Origin: Distichodus sexfasciatus
Lineage: Eukaryota; Chordata; Actinopteri; Characiformes; Distichodontidae
Assembly (NCBI GenBank): GCA_032718565.1
Contig: JAVGVS010000236.1
Location: 1-64,000 of the forward strand
Length of the DNA: 64,000 nt
Direction of reading: 5' to 3'
Under the pieces are notes generated by a model. That model saw only the letters and a program-made list of their open reading frames with translations, was not told the DNA's origin and made no database searches. Below are positions 46,285 through 56,439 of this stretch, piece after piece. The translations under genes and the position numbers were made by a program. Each line of letters starts with the position of its first letter. The stretch's first letter is position 1.

Positions 46285-47070
46285 TAAGGGTTGACCGATT
46301 ATCGGGGGCCTATATTAGGTATTTTACCGCTTATCGGTTTCGGTGTTTAGTTTTGACCATCACCGATATTAAGTAATTCCAAGGTGCGCTACTGTGGCTC
46401 CATTGCCGTCTTTTCTCTCTGTGCTGTTTGCTCTCGACTCGTTGCTTCATTTAATGTCCCGCCCACAACAGTCTCTGATTGGCTATGTGTTACACGAGCA
46501 GTAGCTAATCAGCGCTGACGTCTTGTTGTCACTCACACCACACTCATAGGAGCGCAGCAGGAAGCAGAATGTTAAAAGTTTCTGTTTTGACCGCTCTACT
46601 TCAATATTTACGGTAAATCCACTCGTTGACTAGCGTGAAGATATTTCTCCGGAATCCATCTTCGTCTCCCGAGTTCAGTTAACCTAACGCAGGTAGGCTA
46701 TCCGTGTGGCTGTGAATGCAGCGTAGGCCACCGTAAACGCAAACGTAGCCGCGACCGCACCAAGCGTCTGTGAGTGCTACGGCGATAGTCAACTTCAATG
46801 GCAGATTTCTCTGTTTCTCACTTGGCGTGACAGGAGAAACCCGACTCTTTTGAATGTTGATATCTCAGTCATATGTCGTCCGATTCATTCGATATAGGTA
46901 TCGTTTTGAAGGTTGATTTATGCCCTTTCATGAAAACATACTCAATTTTGAAAATGTGCGACAAGCGACTGGTTTTGCCGTGGAGGGTCACATATCGGTT
47001 ATCTGCCCCGTTAACTAGCAATAATCGGTATCAATATCGATCCTGAAAAACCAATATCGGTCGACCTCTA
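46285..47070. mobile_element. GGTYGACCGAT-ended hAT-like element with nested family A copy
   Basis: Left end TAAGGGTTGACCGATTATCG; reversed right end TAGAGGTCGACCGATATTGG. Flanking 8-mers TTTATAAG and TTCGTCAG match at 5 of 8, a weak duplication. A family A fragment (46563-46991) sits inside. The left interior (TTTTGACCATCACCGATA) matches 34850. Confidence 0.68.
46563..46991 (+). mobile_element. family A element, copy A3, left-truncated
   Basis: Starts within the family at AGCAGAATGTTAAAAG and runs to the intact right end GCCGTGGAGGGTCAC, followed by ATATC. It lacks roughly the first 190 bp. Nested in the element at 46285-47070. Confidence 0.85.
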
Positions 47071-47194
47071 TTCGTCAGACACCCTGATCCAGAGTAATTT
47101 CCTAATTAGTTTACAATAAACAAATTTTAAATGAGCAGTTTTAAGCGGGAGCGATATGATCTTGACGTGACTTACAGTATGTGTGCCTTATCAT

Positions 47195-47350
47195 GTGAGT
47201 AGCCAAACATTGGAACAACAGTCAACAAACATTGCATGTAGTGACTTCGGCCCACCCGCATGTAGAAGTTATCGTTACGCCATGAAAGTGCACAATGCGA
47301 TTTTGGGTGTGAGCGAAGAAGGCCTACAAACTGAAAGCACCACAAAGTGC
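47195..47350 (+). repeat. unassigned repeat, partner at 43126
   Basis: Colinear with 43126-43280: GGAACAACAGTCAAC, ACATTGCATG, GTAGAAGTTATCG. Confidence 0.5.
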
Positions 47351-47359
47351 TCGTTTCCG

Positions 47360-48080
47360 CCGTCTGATCTTCTGGAAGATATGGTGTTTGCAGACGTTCG
47401 CTGTGTAAATTCCATTCCGAGTGAAGTCTCTTACATCGTTGAGCGAGGCCTCCAACTCGGCACCGCACGCGAGTCAATCTGGAGGTGCATGTGTTAACCG
47501 AGCGAAGTCGAGATTATATCAGAAAGGGGGCACACTTCATCAGAAGAAGTGGTTCAGACATCAAAAAGACTTGCACACTGTATTCAGGATGCAGTGCTGA
47601 TAGTTGCTATAACCTAGTAAGATGCTTTCCTCTTTTAAAGTACTATTCTGAGAGGATGAGTTTTACGTAAAGGACGTGGGTTTAAAGTAATTACAGTTTT
47701 TCTGCCGTCAGCTCAAACGCCACATTTTCAAATCAGTTAACACACAGGCCTAAACAGAAGCACTCTTGTCAAAATGACACATTTTGTTTGCAAAAGGCTA
47801 TAGCGGTGAATAAACTTTTAAAACACGCAAAACAAAAGCTAATTCTGCCTTCAACACAACACAACCTGCAGCCAAACGTACGCACTAATCCAATCAATCA
47901 TTACAAAATGGACAACAAAATCTAAAATACGGTAATCAGCGTGAAACTGCAGCTTTGCTAGTGATCGTGCTTGCCTACATGCCTGTGCCATTCGATGACT
48001 TTTTATGTATAGGGTACGTGCCAAGTTTGCCCTCTTGTAAAGAATTGGGTCCAGAATCAGAAATACTTGGAAAGAAATTT
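47360..48080. other. unique DNA, nothing recognised
   Basis: No feature supported. Confidence 0.35.
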
Positions 48081-48084
48081 TGAA

Positions 48085-48135
48085 AGTGAGTGATTATTTG
48101 TTATTGTGAACACACCACAGCAATGCACAGCACTG
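48085..48135 (-). mobile_element. S1 SINE tail fragment
   Basis: GTGAGTGATTATTTGTTATTG and the first part of the reverse body only, joined directly to another repeat. Confidence 0.7.
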
Positions 48136-48362
48136 CTGTGTACGATCTGGGTGGTCTTAATGAATCACATCACATTAATAATTCAGCCAAAACAACGTAA
48201 CTCAGAACTGAATTTCGACTTTATTGTCTTTGCATTTTAACCCACTGAACAGTGGACACCAAAAAGATTAAGATAAAGTGCATAAGATTGACTAGAAGAA
48301 CTTAAAATGCCCAGTCAGTTATCTGAGGCTGCTTGTGGTACATGGTTCTCCCCCTCGGAAAT
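48136..48362 (-). mobile_element. family G element fragment
   Basis: GGTCTTAATGAATCACATC, CAGAACTGAATTTCGAC and TGCCCAGTCAGTTATCTGAG are the reverse complement of words at 56860-57050. Ends incomplete. Confidence 0.62.
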
Positions 48363-48390
48363 TTTTTTTTCACAGCATTGTATATACATA

Positions 48391-48932
48391 TACACACACT
48401 ACTAATCAAAAGTTTGGACACACCTTGCCATTCAATGTTTTTTCTTTATTTTCATCACTATTTACATTGTAGATTCTCACTAAAGGCATCAAAACTAGGA
48501 ACGAACTGTGTAAGGGCTATTTGACCAAGAAGGAGGGTAATCTTGGCCTCCACAGTCACCTGACCAAACCCAATCGAGATGGTTTGGGATGAGATGGACG
48601 GCAGAGTGAAGGCAAAAGGGCCAACAAGTGCTCAGCATCTCTGGGAACTCCTTCAAGACTGTTGGAAAACCATCTCAGGTGACTACCTCATGAAGCTCAT
48701 CGAGAGAATGCCAAGAGTGTGCAAAGCAGTGATCAAAGCAAAGGTGGTTATTTGCAAGAATCTAAGATGTAAAACATGTTTTGGGTTATTTCACACTTTT
48801 TGTTTACTACATAATTCCATATGTGTTCATTCATAGTGCCTTCAGTGAGAATCTACAATGTCAATAGTCATGATAATAAAGAATAAAACATTGGATGGGA
48901 AGATGTGTCCAAACTTTTGACTGGTAGTGTAT
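48391..48932 (+). pseudogene. Tc1/mariner element, internally deleted
   Basis: Inverted ends CTAATCAAAAGTTTGGAC and GTCCAAACTTTTGACTGG flanked by TA-rich sequence mark a Tc1-type element. A 60-residue segment from 48579 (VWDEMDGRVKAKG, SAQHLWELLQDCW, YLMKLIERMPRVCKAVIKAK) is the C-terminal part of Tc1-type transposases. The N-terminal paired-like DNA-binding part and first catalytic Asp are absent, so it cannot transpose on its own. Confidence 0.88.
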
Positions 48933-48939
48933 ATACTAC

Positions 48940-49080
48940 GTTGCTATTCCATGTGACTCATTGTATTTATATATTTGATATACTTTTGCCTTGTCTGTTC
49001 AAACTTTAAAACCGTCTCTCTATGTACGTGTACATATTTAAGATGACAATAAGGTTCACTTTGAGTTTGATTTAGACTGT
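48940..49080 (+). mobile_element. LINE 3' tail fragment
   Basis: AGATGACAATAAGGTTCACT followed by TTGAGTTTGATTT resembles fish LINE 3' ends. No coding part. Confidence 0.35.
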
Positions 49081-49880
49081 AAGTGTGTGTTTTAAGACTG
49101 ATCTTCAGTGTTGCAATGGAAACGATTAATTAATTCATTAATACATTTTCCTTTTACCACCTTGATGCAAAATCTGGGTTCATCTTGAATATCCTACCGT
49201 TTTATACACGCACCACATGTGTTTAAAATAGCATCCTAGAACATTAATACCTTAATGAGACCATGGAGCCTGGAAGCATCTGCCCTCGTTATGGATCTCC
49301 TCTCATTTATTTAGGGTTGCCTTTAATTTGTTACTCGACTGTGACTAACAGTACAGTATTTTGTCCGTGTTTGCTGCTGCAGCGTTTCCTTCCTCGTGTG
49401 CTGTATTTCTGTCGTTAATTGGAGGGGACGTTTCCTCTAACCGCTCCAGAAAAACACGCCGCCCTGGTTATGGTTCTTATTTGCGTTGGTCTTTACTAAG
49501 CTGTAGGGGTTTTGCTGTGGAGCTCTTTAATAACACACTGTAGAAAATTTGGTGGTTTTGACACACACTGTACTTGGTGCGCAACATATATGCTGCAGAC
49601 TCGTAAATTGGGCTTCAATGAAGTGGCGTTGGCCTAGAGATTTAACAGTATTTGTTTTGTTTACGCTCTTTTCAAATAAGTATGGCCTTAGTAAGTGAAT
49701 AAATAACATGTTAAAAAGATTCTTAAAGACATACAAAGCACTGGAGCTGGTTTTGGAACTACAGCTGGCAAATTGAATCCCAAATGACTGTCACGGTCAG
49801 TAGGAAATGTTTCCTTGATTGCTTTTTGCCCTCATAGTTTATCGTAAATATGCTCAACTATTACAGCTGTTATTTAGATA
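49081..49880. other. unique DNA, nothing recognised
   Basis: No repeat or exon supported. Confidence 0.35.
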
Positions 49881-49881
49881 T

Positions 49882-50110
49882 TAGAGGTGTTCATTGAGAT
49901 TTTCCCGTAGACTTCTCCGATCCGATCCGATCCGATACGTGGATCGGATATCGGTCCGATAACGACTCAAATAGCCAGATCGGGTATCTATGGAGCCGAT
50001 CCGTTCAATTAAATTGTAGGTTTTTCTCTGTTTGCGGATGCGCACATGCACAATTGTGCACTGCGCTAAAGCTGGTTTATTGTTCGACATTCGACAATGA
50101 TAATTTATAT
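49882..50110. mobile_element. CCGATCCGAT-rich hAT-like element end
   Basis: Starts TAGAGGTGTTCATTGAG and runs into repeated GATCCGATCCGATCC and ATCGG words. A possible opposite end lies near 51085-51170 (GGAATCGGATCAGC ... TTGCATCCCTGATG), which would make the element about 1.3 kb with other repeats inside. Uncertain. Confidence 0.45.
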
Positions 50111-50670
50111 ATATAGGTTCCAAAGCTACCTGGGCAAGGGAGCGATGGAAGGAGGGCTCTTGTTTACTCTGTGAAGTGTTTAAGATGGAGGCAGAGAATG
50201 GCCTGTTTGTTTACTTTCGGCATGGGATTCCAAGTAACAGTCCCCATCAAACCAATCAGATTAGTTCCTCAGCGAGTGTGCACGGTACCACTTATTCACG
50301 GTGAAGAAGAGAGCACTTGTTTTTTCCCGGTTGTGCGTGTCTCGCTTGTACGGCATTTTTACTCTCCCCTCCTTTCTTACGTCTCCGGAGTCTGCAGCAG
50401 CCAGCGTCTCGAGTGACTGAAACTTCACCTTCCCCCGCATTAGCTGCAGGTCCCGAGCCAATTGCAAGTTTAGGTGAACAGCAGTCATCTATTGTTTGCA
50501 GCATCAAAAGTGTTAATGGAAGTTCTTTTCTTTACCTTTTTATAAGCCATGGGTTTAGAACGTTGTTGCCTAGTAACAAAATTTGTTTGCCTTGCTTTAT
50601 TGAGTAGAAAACTCTTTTGAAGGGGCTAGACTTACCTTTTCCGGCATGTGATATCCAGACTAGCATTTCA
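50111..50670. other. unique DNA, nothing recognised
   Basis: Possibly interior of the element beginning at 49882. Frames near 50171-50607 carry no domain. Confidence 0.3.
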
Positions 50671-50674
50671 TAAT

Positions 50675-50810
50675 TACAGGGAGTCGCCCTGGAGCACCAT
50701 TGGGGTTAAGGGCCCTGTTCTAGGATCCAACAGTCGATTTAGGTTCTCCTGGGATTTGATCTCCTGAACTTATGGTCGTTACTAAGGAGATCGTTCTGTT
50801 GTAGCTGTGA
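50675..50810 (+). mobile_element. SINE/L2-related fragment
   Basis: CACCATTGGGGTTAAGGGCC and GGGATTTGATCTCCTGAAC match the fragments at 7125, 34655 and 61230. Confidence 0.5.
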
Positions 50811-50969
50811 ATATGAGGGTAATCAGCACTAACGCAAAGATATTAATGCTAATAAACACTGATAACAGATATTGATCTAATAGTCAGTCAGTAGCTGGAT
50901 AAGGGCACGTCAGTGGGCTGTCCACGTCAATAGGTTGATCTGTTCCATTAAAAAATTTGCGCTGGAATT

Positions 50970-51065
50970 CTAAGTCCTGAACCGGTAAAAGGTACCACTG
51001 AGGTACTTCCAAGCACTGCTCCCCAACTGCTGCGAAAGTTGCCAGTTGCTCTTTCACGGATCCTC
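50970..51065 (+). mobile_element. S1 SINE fragment
   Basis: ACCGGTAAAAGGTACCACTG, AAGCACTGCTCCCC and TTGCTCTTTCACGGA only. Confidence 0.65.
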
Positions 51066-51179
51066 CTCTGGGCGACCGGGGTGCATGAACATTTAAGACA
51101 GGAATCGGATCAGCGTTTGATATCCGCCAAAGTTTTGGTATCAGGATGTAAAATGTTGAATCAGTTGCATCCCTGATGC

Positions 51180-51375
51180 TAACTAGCGAGTGCTTGTGTA
51201 ATGGTTAGGGAGTTGCTCCTGGGATTGAGGGTCACTGATTGATATCCGGGACTGGTAAACGTACCACTAGCCAACCTGTGAGCACGGTACCATTCCCAGG
51301 CACTGCTCCCGGGCACTGCCCACATCTGCCGCTCACTGCTCCTATACGGATGGGTGAAATGCACAGGTTGGTTGG
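51180..51375 (+). mobile_element. S1 tRNA-derived SINE, diverged
   Basis: Head GCGAGTGCTTGTGTAATGG and TTGATATCCGGGACTGG, body to GATGGGTGAAATGCAC; the tail is lost. Confidence 0.78.
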
Positions 51376-51895
51376 TGACTTTAGCTTAACTGCTCAGAAG
51401 CAAGAGTAACAGCTGCATCCACTTGGCTGACACACAGCCATCACAAAACAAAGCGGCCATGGATTTGATGTTAGTTACTGATGGACATGTGCATGTTATT
51501 GCTGGTCTTATGCCTGTCAAGGGGTCAGAACACAGCTTGAGGAAACTTGGAAATGTCGAAAACCAAATATGTGTGTGTTCATGAGTAAGATCACATCAAT
51601 TAGCGGGGTTAGGCTGCTGATTTCAGTGTTTACAGCGCTGGGAAAGAAATATGAAAAAATGAAAAGTGAACTGAAATATGCTAACGGCCTTGGTAAAGAG
51701 CAGAACTCGCAGTTCTTGGAAACCAAATGTTCCTGAAGCAGATTCATTGCTTCTCAGAACCATAATTCAGTCGTTCATTTGGATTCCTCTCCTTTAATGG
51801 GTCTTTTTCTGGGCTGCTCTCCACCTGACCAGTGCTGAAGTCTTTATGGCATTGGTAAAGATACCACCGTCTCTATCTCTATCCTGTTCAAACCA
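51376..51895. other. unique DNA, nothing recognised
   Basis: No feature supported. Confidence 0.35.
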
Positions 51896-51930
51896 GGTGT
51901 GTGTGTGTATGTGTGTGTGTGTGTGTGGGT
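51896..51930. repeat. GT dinucleotide repeat
   Basis: (GT)n with ATGT and GGGT interruptions. Confidence 0.9.
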
Positions 51931-52064
51931 GAATGGAAGAGCTTGCAACCCCCGTCTGCCCACCTTTCCCTCACAGGGTCGCCGTCTCCAAAAGAATGGG
52001 AGGACGAGATCAAAAGAAACTTTGTACATCATATTTTATATCTTATCTGATGGTCTCTTTTCAG

Positions 52065-52169
52065 TGGCCTGTTGGCCTTCAAGCTCCCACGGACGACATT
52101 CTTTAATTAGAGCGCTTCAGTGTCGGATTTATCTGCTGAAGGCGAAAGGGAGAGAGCCAGGCGCAGCTG
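52065..52169 (+). other. weak candidate exon or conserved element
   Basis: Preceded by CTCTTTTCAG and followed by GTAAGTGTA, so it has acceptor and donor consensus at both edges. One of three frames is open across 105 nt. That frame's phase does not join to the exon at 52309 without a stop. The TTTAATTAGAGC core (52102-52113) is homeodomain-like, so a conserved enhancer is an alternative. Confidence 0.28.
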
Positions 52170-52308
52170 GTAAGTGTAGGAGTGAAATTCCAAGGGCTTC
52201 CGCAGAGGGGAGGCAGCGATAACCGACTTTCTCATGCCAGCACATTTGGGCAGATGTGCACCACTCTTTCTCTGCATACGTCTTTTTTTTTTTTTTTTCC
52301 TCCTCCAG

Positions 52309-52341
52309 AGTGTTGAGTGTCGGAGGATGAGAGAGGGACTG
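52309..52341 (+). other. candidate 33-nt micro-exon with start codon
   Basis: A long pyrimidine tract (52281-52306, mostly T, then CCTCCTCCAG) ends at an AG at 52307-52308; 33 nt later GTGAGTACG is a strong donor (GT at 52342-52343). Only one frame is open (SVECRRMREGL). It contains an ATG at 52327 with A at -3, leaving five codons (MREGL) and a phase-0 junction. It could hold the initiation codon of the gene whose first exon may be at 28100-28446, or be an alternative in-frame micro-exon. I do not recognise the protein. No coding exon follows recognisably within the window. Confidence 0.4.
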
Positions 52342-52344
52342 GTG

Positions 52345-52725
52345 AGTACGGCCGTCAATGTTGGACGTAATTTCGTGAGGTTGGCTTACGATCGCCGGGG
52401 TGTTGAGAAAACATTTGATGCTTACAGTGTTCTTGCGCTTGGTGCTGAGTTTGGTTCAAGACGGTGTGTCTTTAAAGATTCACAGACATGATACTGATAC
52501 AAGAAAATCTGCATCTTAGGAAGCAAAATATGACGAAATCATGACGAACCATTTTGCACAGTACTTTTGCACACCATCGTACCTGTGTATATATAATGCT
52601 GTCATAACTCCTAGCTCTGGCTCATGCTAAGCTTGCATTTTGTTCCCTGTCCCTTGAATTGATTACGCCTGGTTCTGTGTATTCAAGTTACTATTTATTG
52701 TATGAAATTTTGTTTGTTTATAGGA
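52345..52725. other. unique DNA, nothing recognised
   Basis: Presumed intron sequence; no feature supported. Confidence 0.35.
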
Positions 52726-53830
52726 ATTATTGGCCAATGCTGATATCCGATATTTTCATGCGTATATCTGTGGAGAGAATTTAGTGTCAATATATTCGAA
52801 CAAATACCACACCATTCACAAATATATTTTTTGATTCAGCAACAAATGTAACAAGATTCACAAAGATAATTTATGACTTACCAATAAATGTAAAAAAAAA
52901 ATTACACGATGCACAAATGTCAGTGCAGTTACATTCATTCACAAATCGATAAACCTGCATTTACAAACCACCGTATATATTTGTCAAGACCCCTACGTTT
53001 ATTTGCGGATTTTTGAGACCTCCCTGACAGCGCTCGATGCACAAATGTGGGGTTTTTTTTTCAAAAGGTAGCCTATCATATGTCTCCAAAGTTTATAGCC
53101 AGTCACATCAACCGAAGTTCGAGAGTATGATTTAATGTTGACAACATTGTGTCTCTTGGAGGGAATATTAGTTAGCACCGTTTAAGTTTGTGGTGTTTCT
53201 TTTGCTCATCAACCGTGGCTCGTTATGTTGAAGCTGACAGATCTGTAATATTAGGCTCTTTTTTAGGATTCGACTTCTTCGGACTCACTAAATATTCCCT
53301 GAATAAATGTAACAGCGCTGACATTTGTGCATCATGTTACATTTGTTGCTGAATCAAGAAACATATTTGTGAATGGTGTGATATTTATTTGATAATATTG
53401 ACACTAAATTCTCTCCATATATATCTGTCGATGCTGAAACCGATGCTGCTAAAGAGTTGAGCGTGTAAAGACGAGACAGTTCCGCTGCGCGCTCAGAATT
53501 TGCCAGAAAAATGACACCATAACTAAATAACACCAGGACTAAAGTTCGAACACAGTGCCAAATCAAGCAAGCGTGGAAGCAGAGTCGAGCAAGGGCTGAG
53601 CATTCCGAGCGTAGTGCATAACATTTTAAGAAAAAGTCACTACCTGCCCTATGTGGTGTATCAAGTCAAACAGAGCAAAACTCCATGTACACTACCTAGT
53701 GCGGAGAGAGACGTTAGGCTACAACCCCAACCATTTCCTGAAAACTAGAAAGGTATGATTAGAGCGTCTTACCTAACGTACTATTAAGTGCGGCAGAATT
53801 CGGCTCAGGATACAGCACATACGCTAAGTG
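52726..53830 (+). mobile_element. family B element split by a nested transposon
   Basis: Left part (52726-52770) has GAATTATTGGCCAATGCTG and CCGATATTTTCATGCG; right part resumes after 53425 with TCGATGCTGAAACCGATG, CGCTCAGAATTTGCC and CTATGTGGTGTATC, colinear with 42700-43110. The nested element at 52771-53417 interrupts it. Confidence 0.7.
52771..53417. mobile_element. inverted-repeat element (TGGAGAGAATTTAGTG ends) nested in family B
   Basis: The ends are inverted over about 75 bp: TGGAGAGAATTTAGTGTCAA at the left, its complement at the right closing TTCTCTCCA. Within them ACACCATTCACAAATAT and TTCAGCAACAAATGTAAC are shared in both arms. TATATCTG lies directly left (52763-52770) and again 2 bp beyond the right end (53420-53427), consistent with an 8-bp target duplication plus a TA slip. 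No transposase. Superfamily not assigned; hAT or Merlin would give 8-9 bp duplications. Confidence 0.85.
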
Positions 53831-53853
53831 AAGCAAACGCGCAATTTAGTGAA

Positions 53854-53892
53854 AGTCAGTGACTAATTGTCATTGTGAACACACACACATTA
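53854..53892 (-). mobile_element. S1 SINE tail fragment
   Basis: AGTGACTAATTGTCATTGTG and CA repeat only. Confidence 0.55.
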
Positions 53893-53894
53893 TC

Positions 53895-54478
53895 GACCAA
53901 AATGAGTCCAAATTGGTTGAAAATGACCAAAACACCTGTAGTTTTAAAAGTAGTTTTCAGCCAATTTGGACTTTTGACCTATAAAATGAGCGGCTTTTGC
54001 CGTTTCTGGGAGAGAACTATATTTCCCACAATCCCCTGCATGCTACTCAGCGTCGCGTCACAATAATGCAATAAACGCTACAAAATATCAATAAATGGCT
54101 GTGTTGTGAGTAGAACGCTGGCTGTTGTTAGTTTTCAGCTGAAATATGAGTTTTGTCTGTAATAAAGGGAGAGATTTGACTGAACTGGAGCCTTTTAGTG
54201 AGAGCCACGAGCGCTCAAACACACTGCTGAACGGCGATCCTGCTCGCATTTTGATTCTGATGGATCTGCTTTTATCTCAAATATGCCTTTGCGTTCGATT
54301 GGCGGAAATCCGTCGAAGCTAAAGTCCAGTGGGCGGAAATCCGTCGTAGCCACGGAGAACTTTAATCCCTGACAATGTGTGCACAATGACCACATTTTAA
54401 AAATGAAAGTTTAATGCCGGGCGTACCGAACTGGGCGTACCATGGTTCGTTAAAATACCGAAGACCGTTGCATCCCTA
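53895..54478 (+). mobile_element. family F element copy
   Basis: Core GAGAACTATATTTCCCACAA, GAGTAGAACGCTGGCTGTTG and GTCTGTAATAAAGG matches 36290 and 39720. The right end GACCGTTGCATCCCTAATA is a common hAT-like terminus in reverse (TTAGGGATGCAACGG). The left end is unclear. Confidence 0.62.
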
Positions 54479-54569
54479 ATATACATATACGTTTTAGTGG
54501 TATACATAGATAGAGAGTGATATCTGTTTTATGTAAATACTACACAGTTAGACACAGTGCTTATATGAT

Positions 54570-54815
54570 GAGAGTGAGTGATTATTTGTCGTTGTGACCA
54601 CGCCACAGCACAGCACACAGTGCACCACAACGAGATGTGACCTCTGCATTTAACCCATCCATGAAGGGCAGCTAACAAGCGCCCGGGGAGCAGTGCTTGG
54701 GGACGGTACCTTGCTCATGAGTACCTCAGTGGTAACTTTACCGGCCCTGGATTCCAACCTGCGACCTTCTGATCACGGGGCGAACACCCTACCGTTACGC
54801 CACCAGCTACCCCTA
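54570..54815 (-). mobile_element. S1 tRNA-derived SINE, full length
   Basis: Complete reverse copy, tail GAGTGATTATTTGTCGTTG to head with GGATTCCAACCTGCGACC and TACCGTTACGCCACCAGC. Confidence 0.9.
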
Positions 54816-55230
54816 AATGATGACGCTTGATCTCAGATCAGTGCAGGATTCTATATCCGTGTTGGGTTTGCAAAAGTTACTACTTCAGCTTTGGCTTCAT
54901 TGTATTTTGAGGTAAAACTGTCTGTGGAAGCAATAGCACAGTCATGCAACGTTTGCCTAAACGTGGATCTTTGGCTTGTGTGAGCATGACCCAGCTCCCA
55001 GCCCTAACTTTTAGCCCTGATTGACATTGGTAACATGGGTGAAGGAACAAGGAGAACCTGTTGATCGGATGAAAGTGCAGCGTGCAGGAGAACTGATGAG
55101 GATTTAGGAGGTTTGTGTTCACTGACATGATCAGCATAATGGTACTGCAAGCTACATCATGAACTCAGGTGGCCTCGGGCTTTCTTTCGGAGTCCATCAA
55201 TTTTAATGCACAGAACATTGGCAGTGCTCC
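54816..55230. other. unique DNA, nothing recognised
   Basis: No feature supported. Confidence 0.35.
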
Positions 55231-55234
55231 TCTT

Positions 55235-55599
55235 CCCTCTCTCTCTCTTTCTCTTTCTCTCAGCCTCATTCGTTCTCGAAAGAGTATTAGCAGACTGATG
55301 AAATCAGTAGGCTTGTGGAGTAACCCTTTTCTGGTTCCCCGTCCAGCACGGTCGGCGCCCCTTTTACGGCTAGAACACGGCATCATTTTCACAAAGCAAT
55401 GGATGTGCTCTTCATTCATCTTGTTTACCTCAATTACCTTCATTTGCAAAATGATGTTTTTGAACATCGGTCCGAGATTTGTCGGTGTAGCCGTGACATT
55501 TGAGACGGCTAAATATATATTCATGTTTATCTGTGCCGGAGCTGCTATGGTGATGGTCTCAGATCTCTCTGGGTGGAAGAAGGGAGAGGGAGAGAGAGA

Positions 55600-55634
<35 letters not shown>

Positions 55635-55830
55635 CAAACGAGTTGCTGTGACGTGCTTGTGTTTGGACTGCAGAGGCGAAGTCAGTCCATGTGGATTGGC
55701 CAAGATGAATAATTAATGGAGAGAAAGAGCTGCGCATGCCTTGATTGGAACTCGTCTGTTTCAATGTTGCACCGTTTTCTCCTCCCTCTCTTTCTCTCTT
55801 TCTCTCTTTCTCTCTTTCCCACACTCTTAG
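55235..55830. other. unique block flanked by CT and GA repeats, possible conserved element
   Basis: Between a CT run (55235-55262) and a GA run (55582-55633) lies a repeat-free 300-bp stretch with TTGTTTAC (forkhead-like, 55421), ATTTGCAAAAT (octamer-like, 55442) and AATTAATGG (55711). Frames of 160 and 222 residues cross it on opposite strands through the purine/pyrimidine repeats; they are not convincing genes because the repeats supply their length. Confidence 0.33.
55582..55633. repeat. GA dinucleotide microsatellite
   Basis: (GA)n with GGG interruptions. Confidence 0.92.
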
Positions 55831-55833
55831 CAT

Positions 55834-56435
55834 ATGAGGGTCATTCCGGGTAGCGCAAAGTTCAGGGAATCAGAGTTTTGCCATGTACAGTTGGTGGGGA
55901 CGTACGTCAGTGATAACCAGACATAAACCTTCTCCGCTGGCTTATATGACTGCAAATAACTCTAGCTGCTGAATGCAGAGTTATCTCCAGTCCTCTTTGT
56001 AGACACTTGACTCATGTGAGACATGGAAATTGTTCTTATTTTCACAGGAAAAAAACAAAAACCCTCCATTTGCCTCGGGGAGTTACCACACATGCCTGCC
56101 AGCTGTCTTTGAGGAGGGTGTAAATTCCGTCACTGTCAGCTTTATGATCTGTCCCATTTTAGGACTCATGACAGTGTATATTGTTGCTGTTTTTTTTTAC
56201 TGAACATCACTGCCTCTCATTTTTCTGACAACATGCTTTCTCTTTGCTTCTATATTTCCTATTGCCCCATCGGAACCGCACTTTCCCACGTTTCTGGTCA
56301 TTTTGTCATTGCACGTGTACTGGTCATTTGGATGTGGTACAGGATGAACAAAGCAGTCCACAGGACAGTCACCGCTCTCGTGTGTCTCGCCAAAATGTGT
56401 GGTCTAATGATCTGTGGGAAGAGACGCATGATGAT
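55834..56435. other. unique DNA, nothing recognised
   Basis: No feature supported. Confidence 0.35.
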
Positions 56436-56439
56436 ATCG

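Noticed and set aside
55165..55833. 222-residue minus-strand and 160-residue plus-strand frames
   Set aside because: Both are extended by GA/CT repeats at each end, overlap antiparallel and show no domain; the unique middle is better described as possible non-coding conserved DNA.
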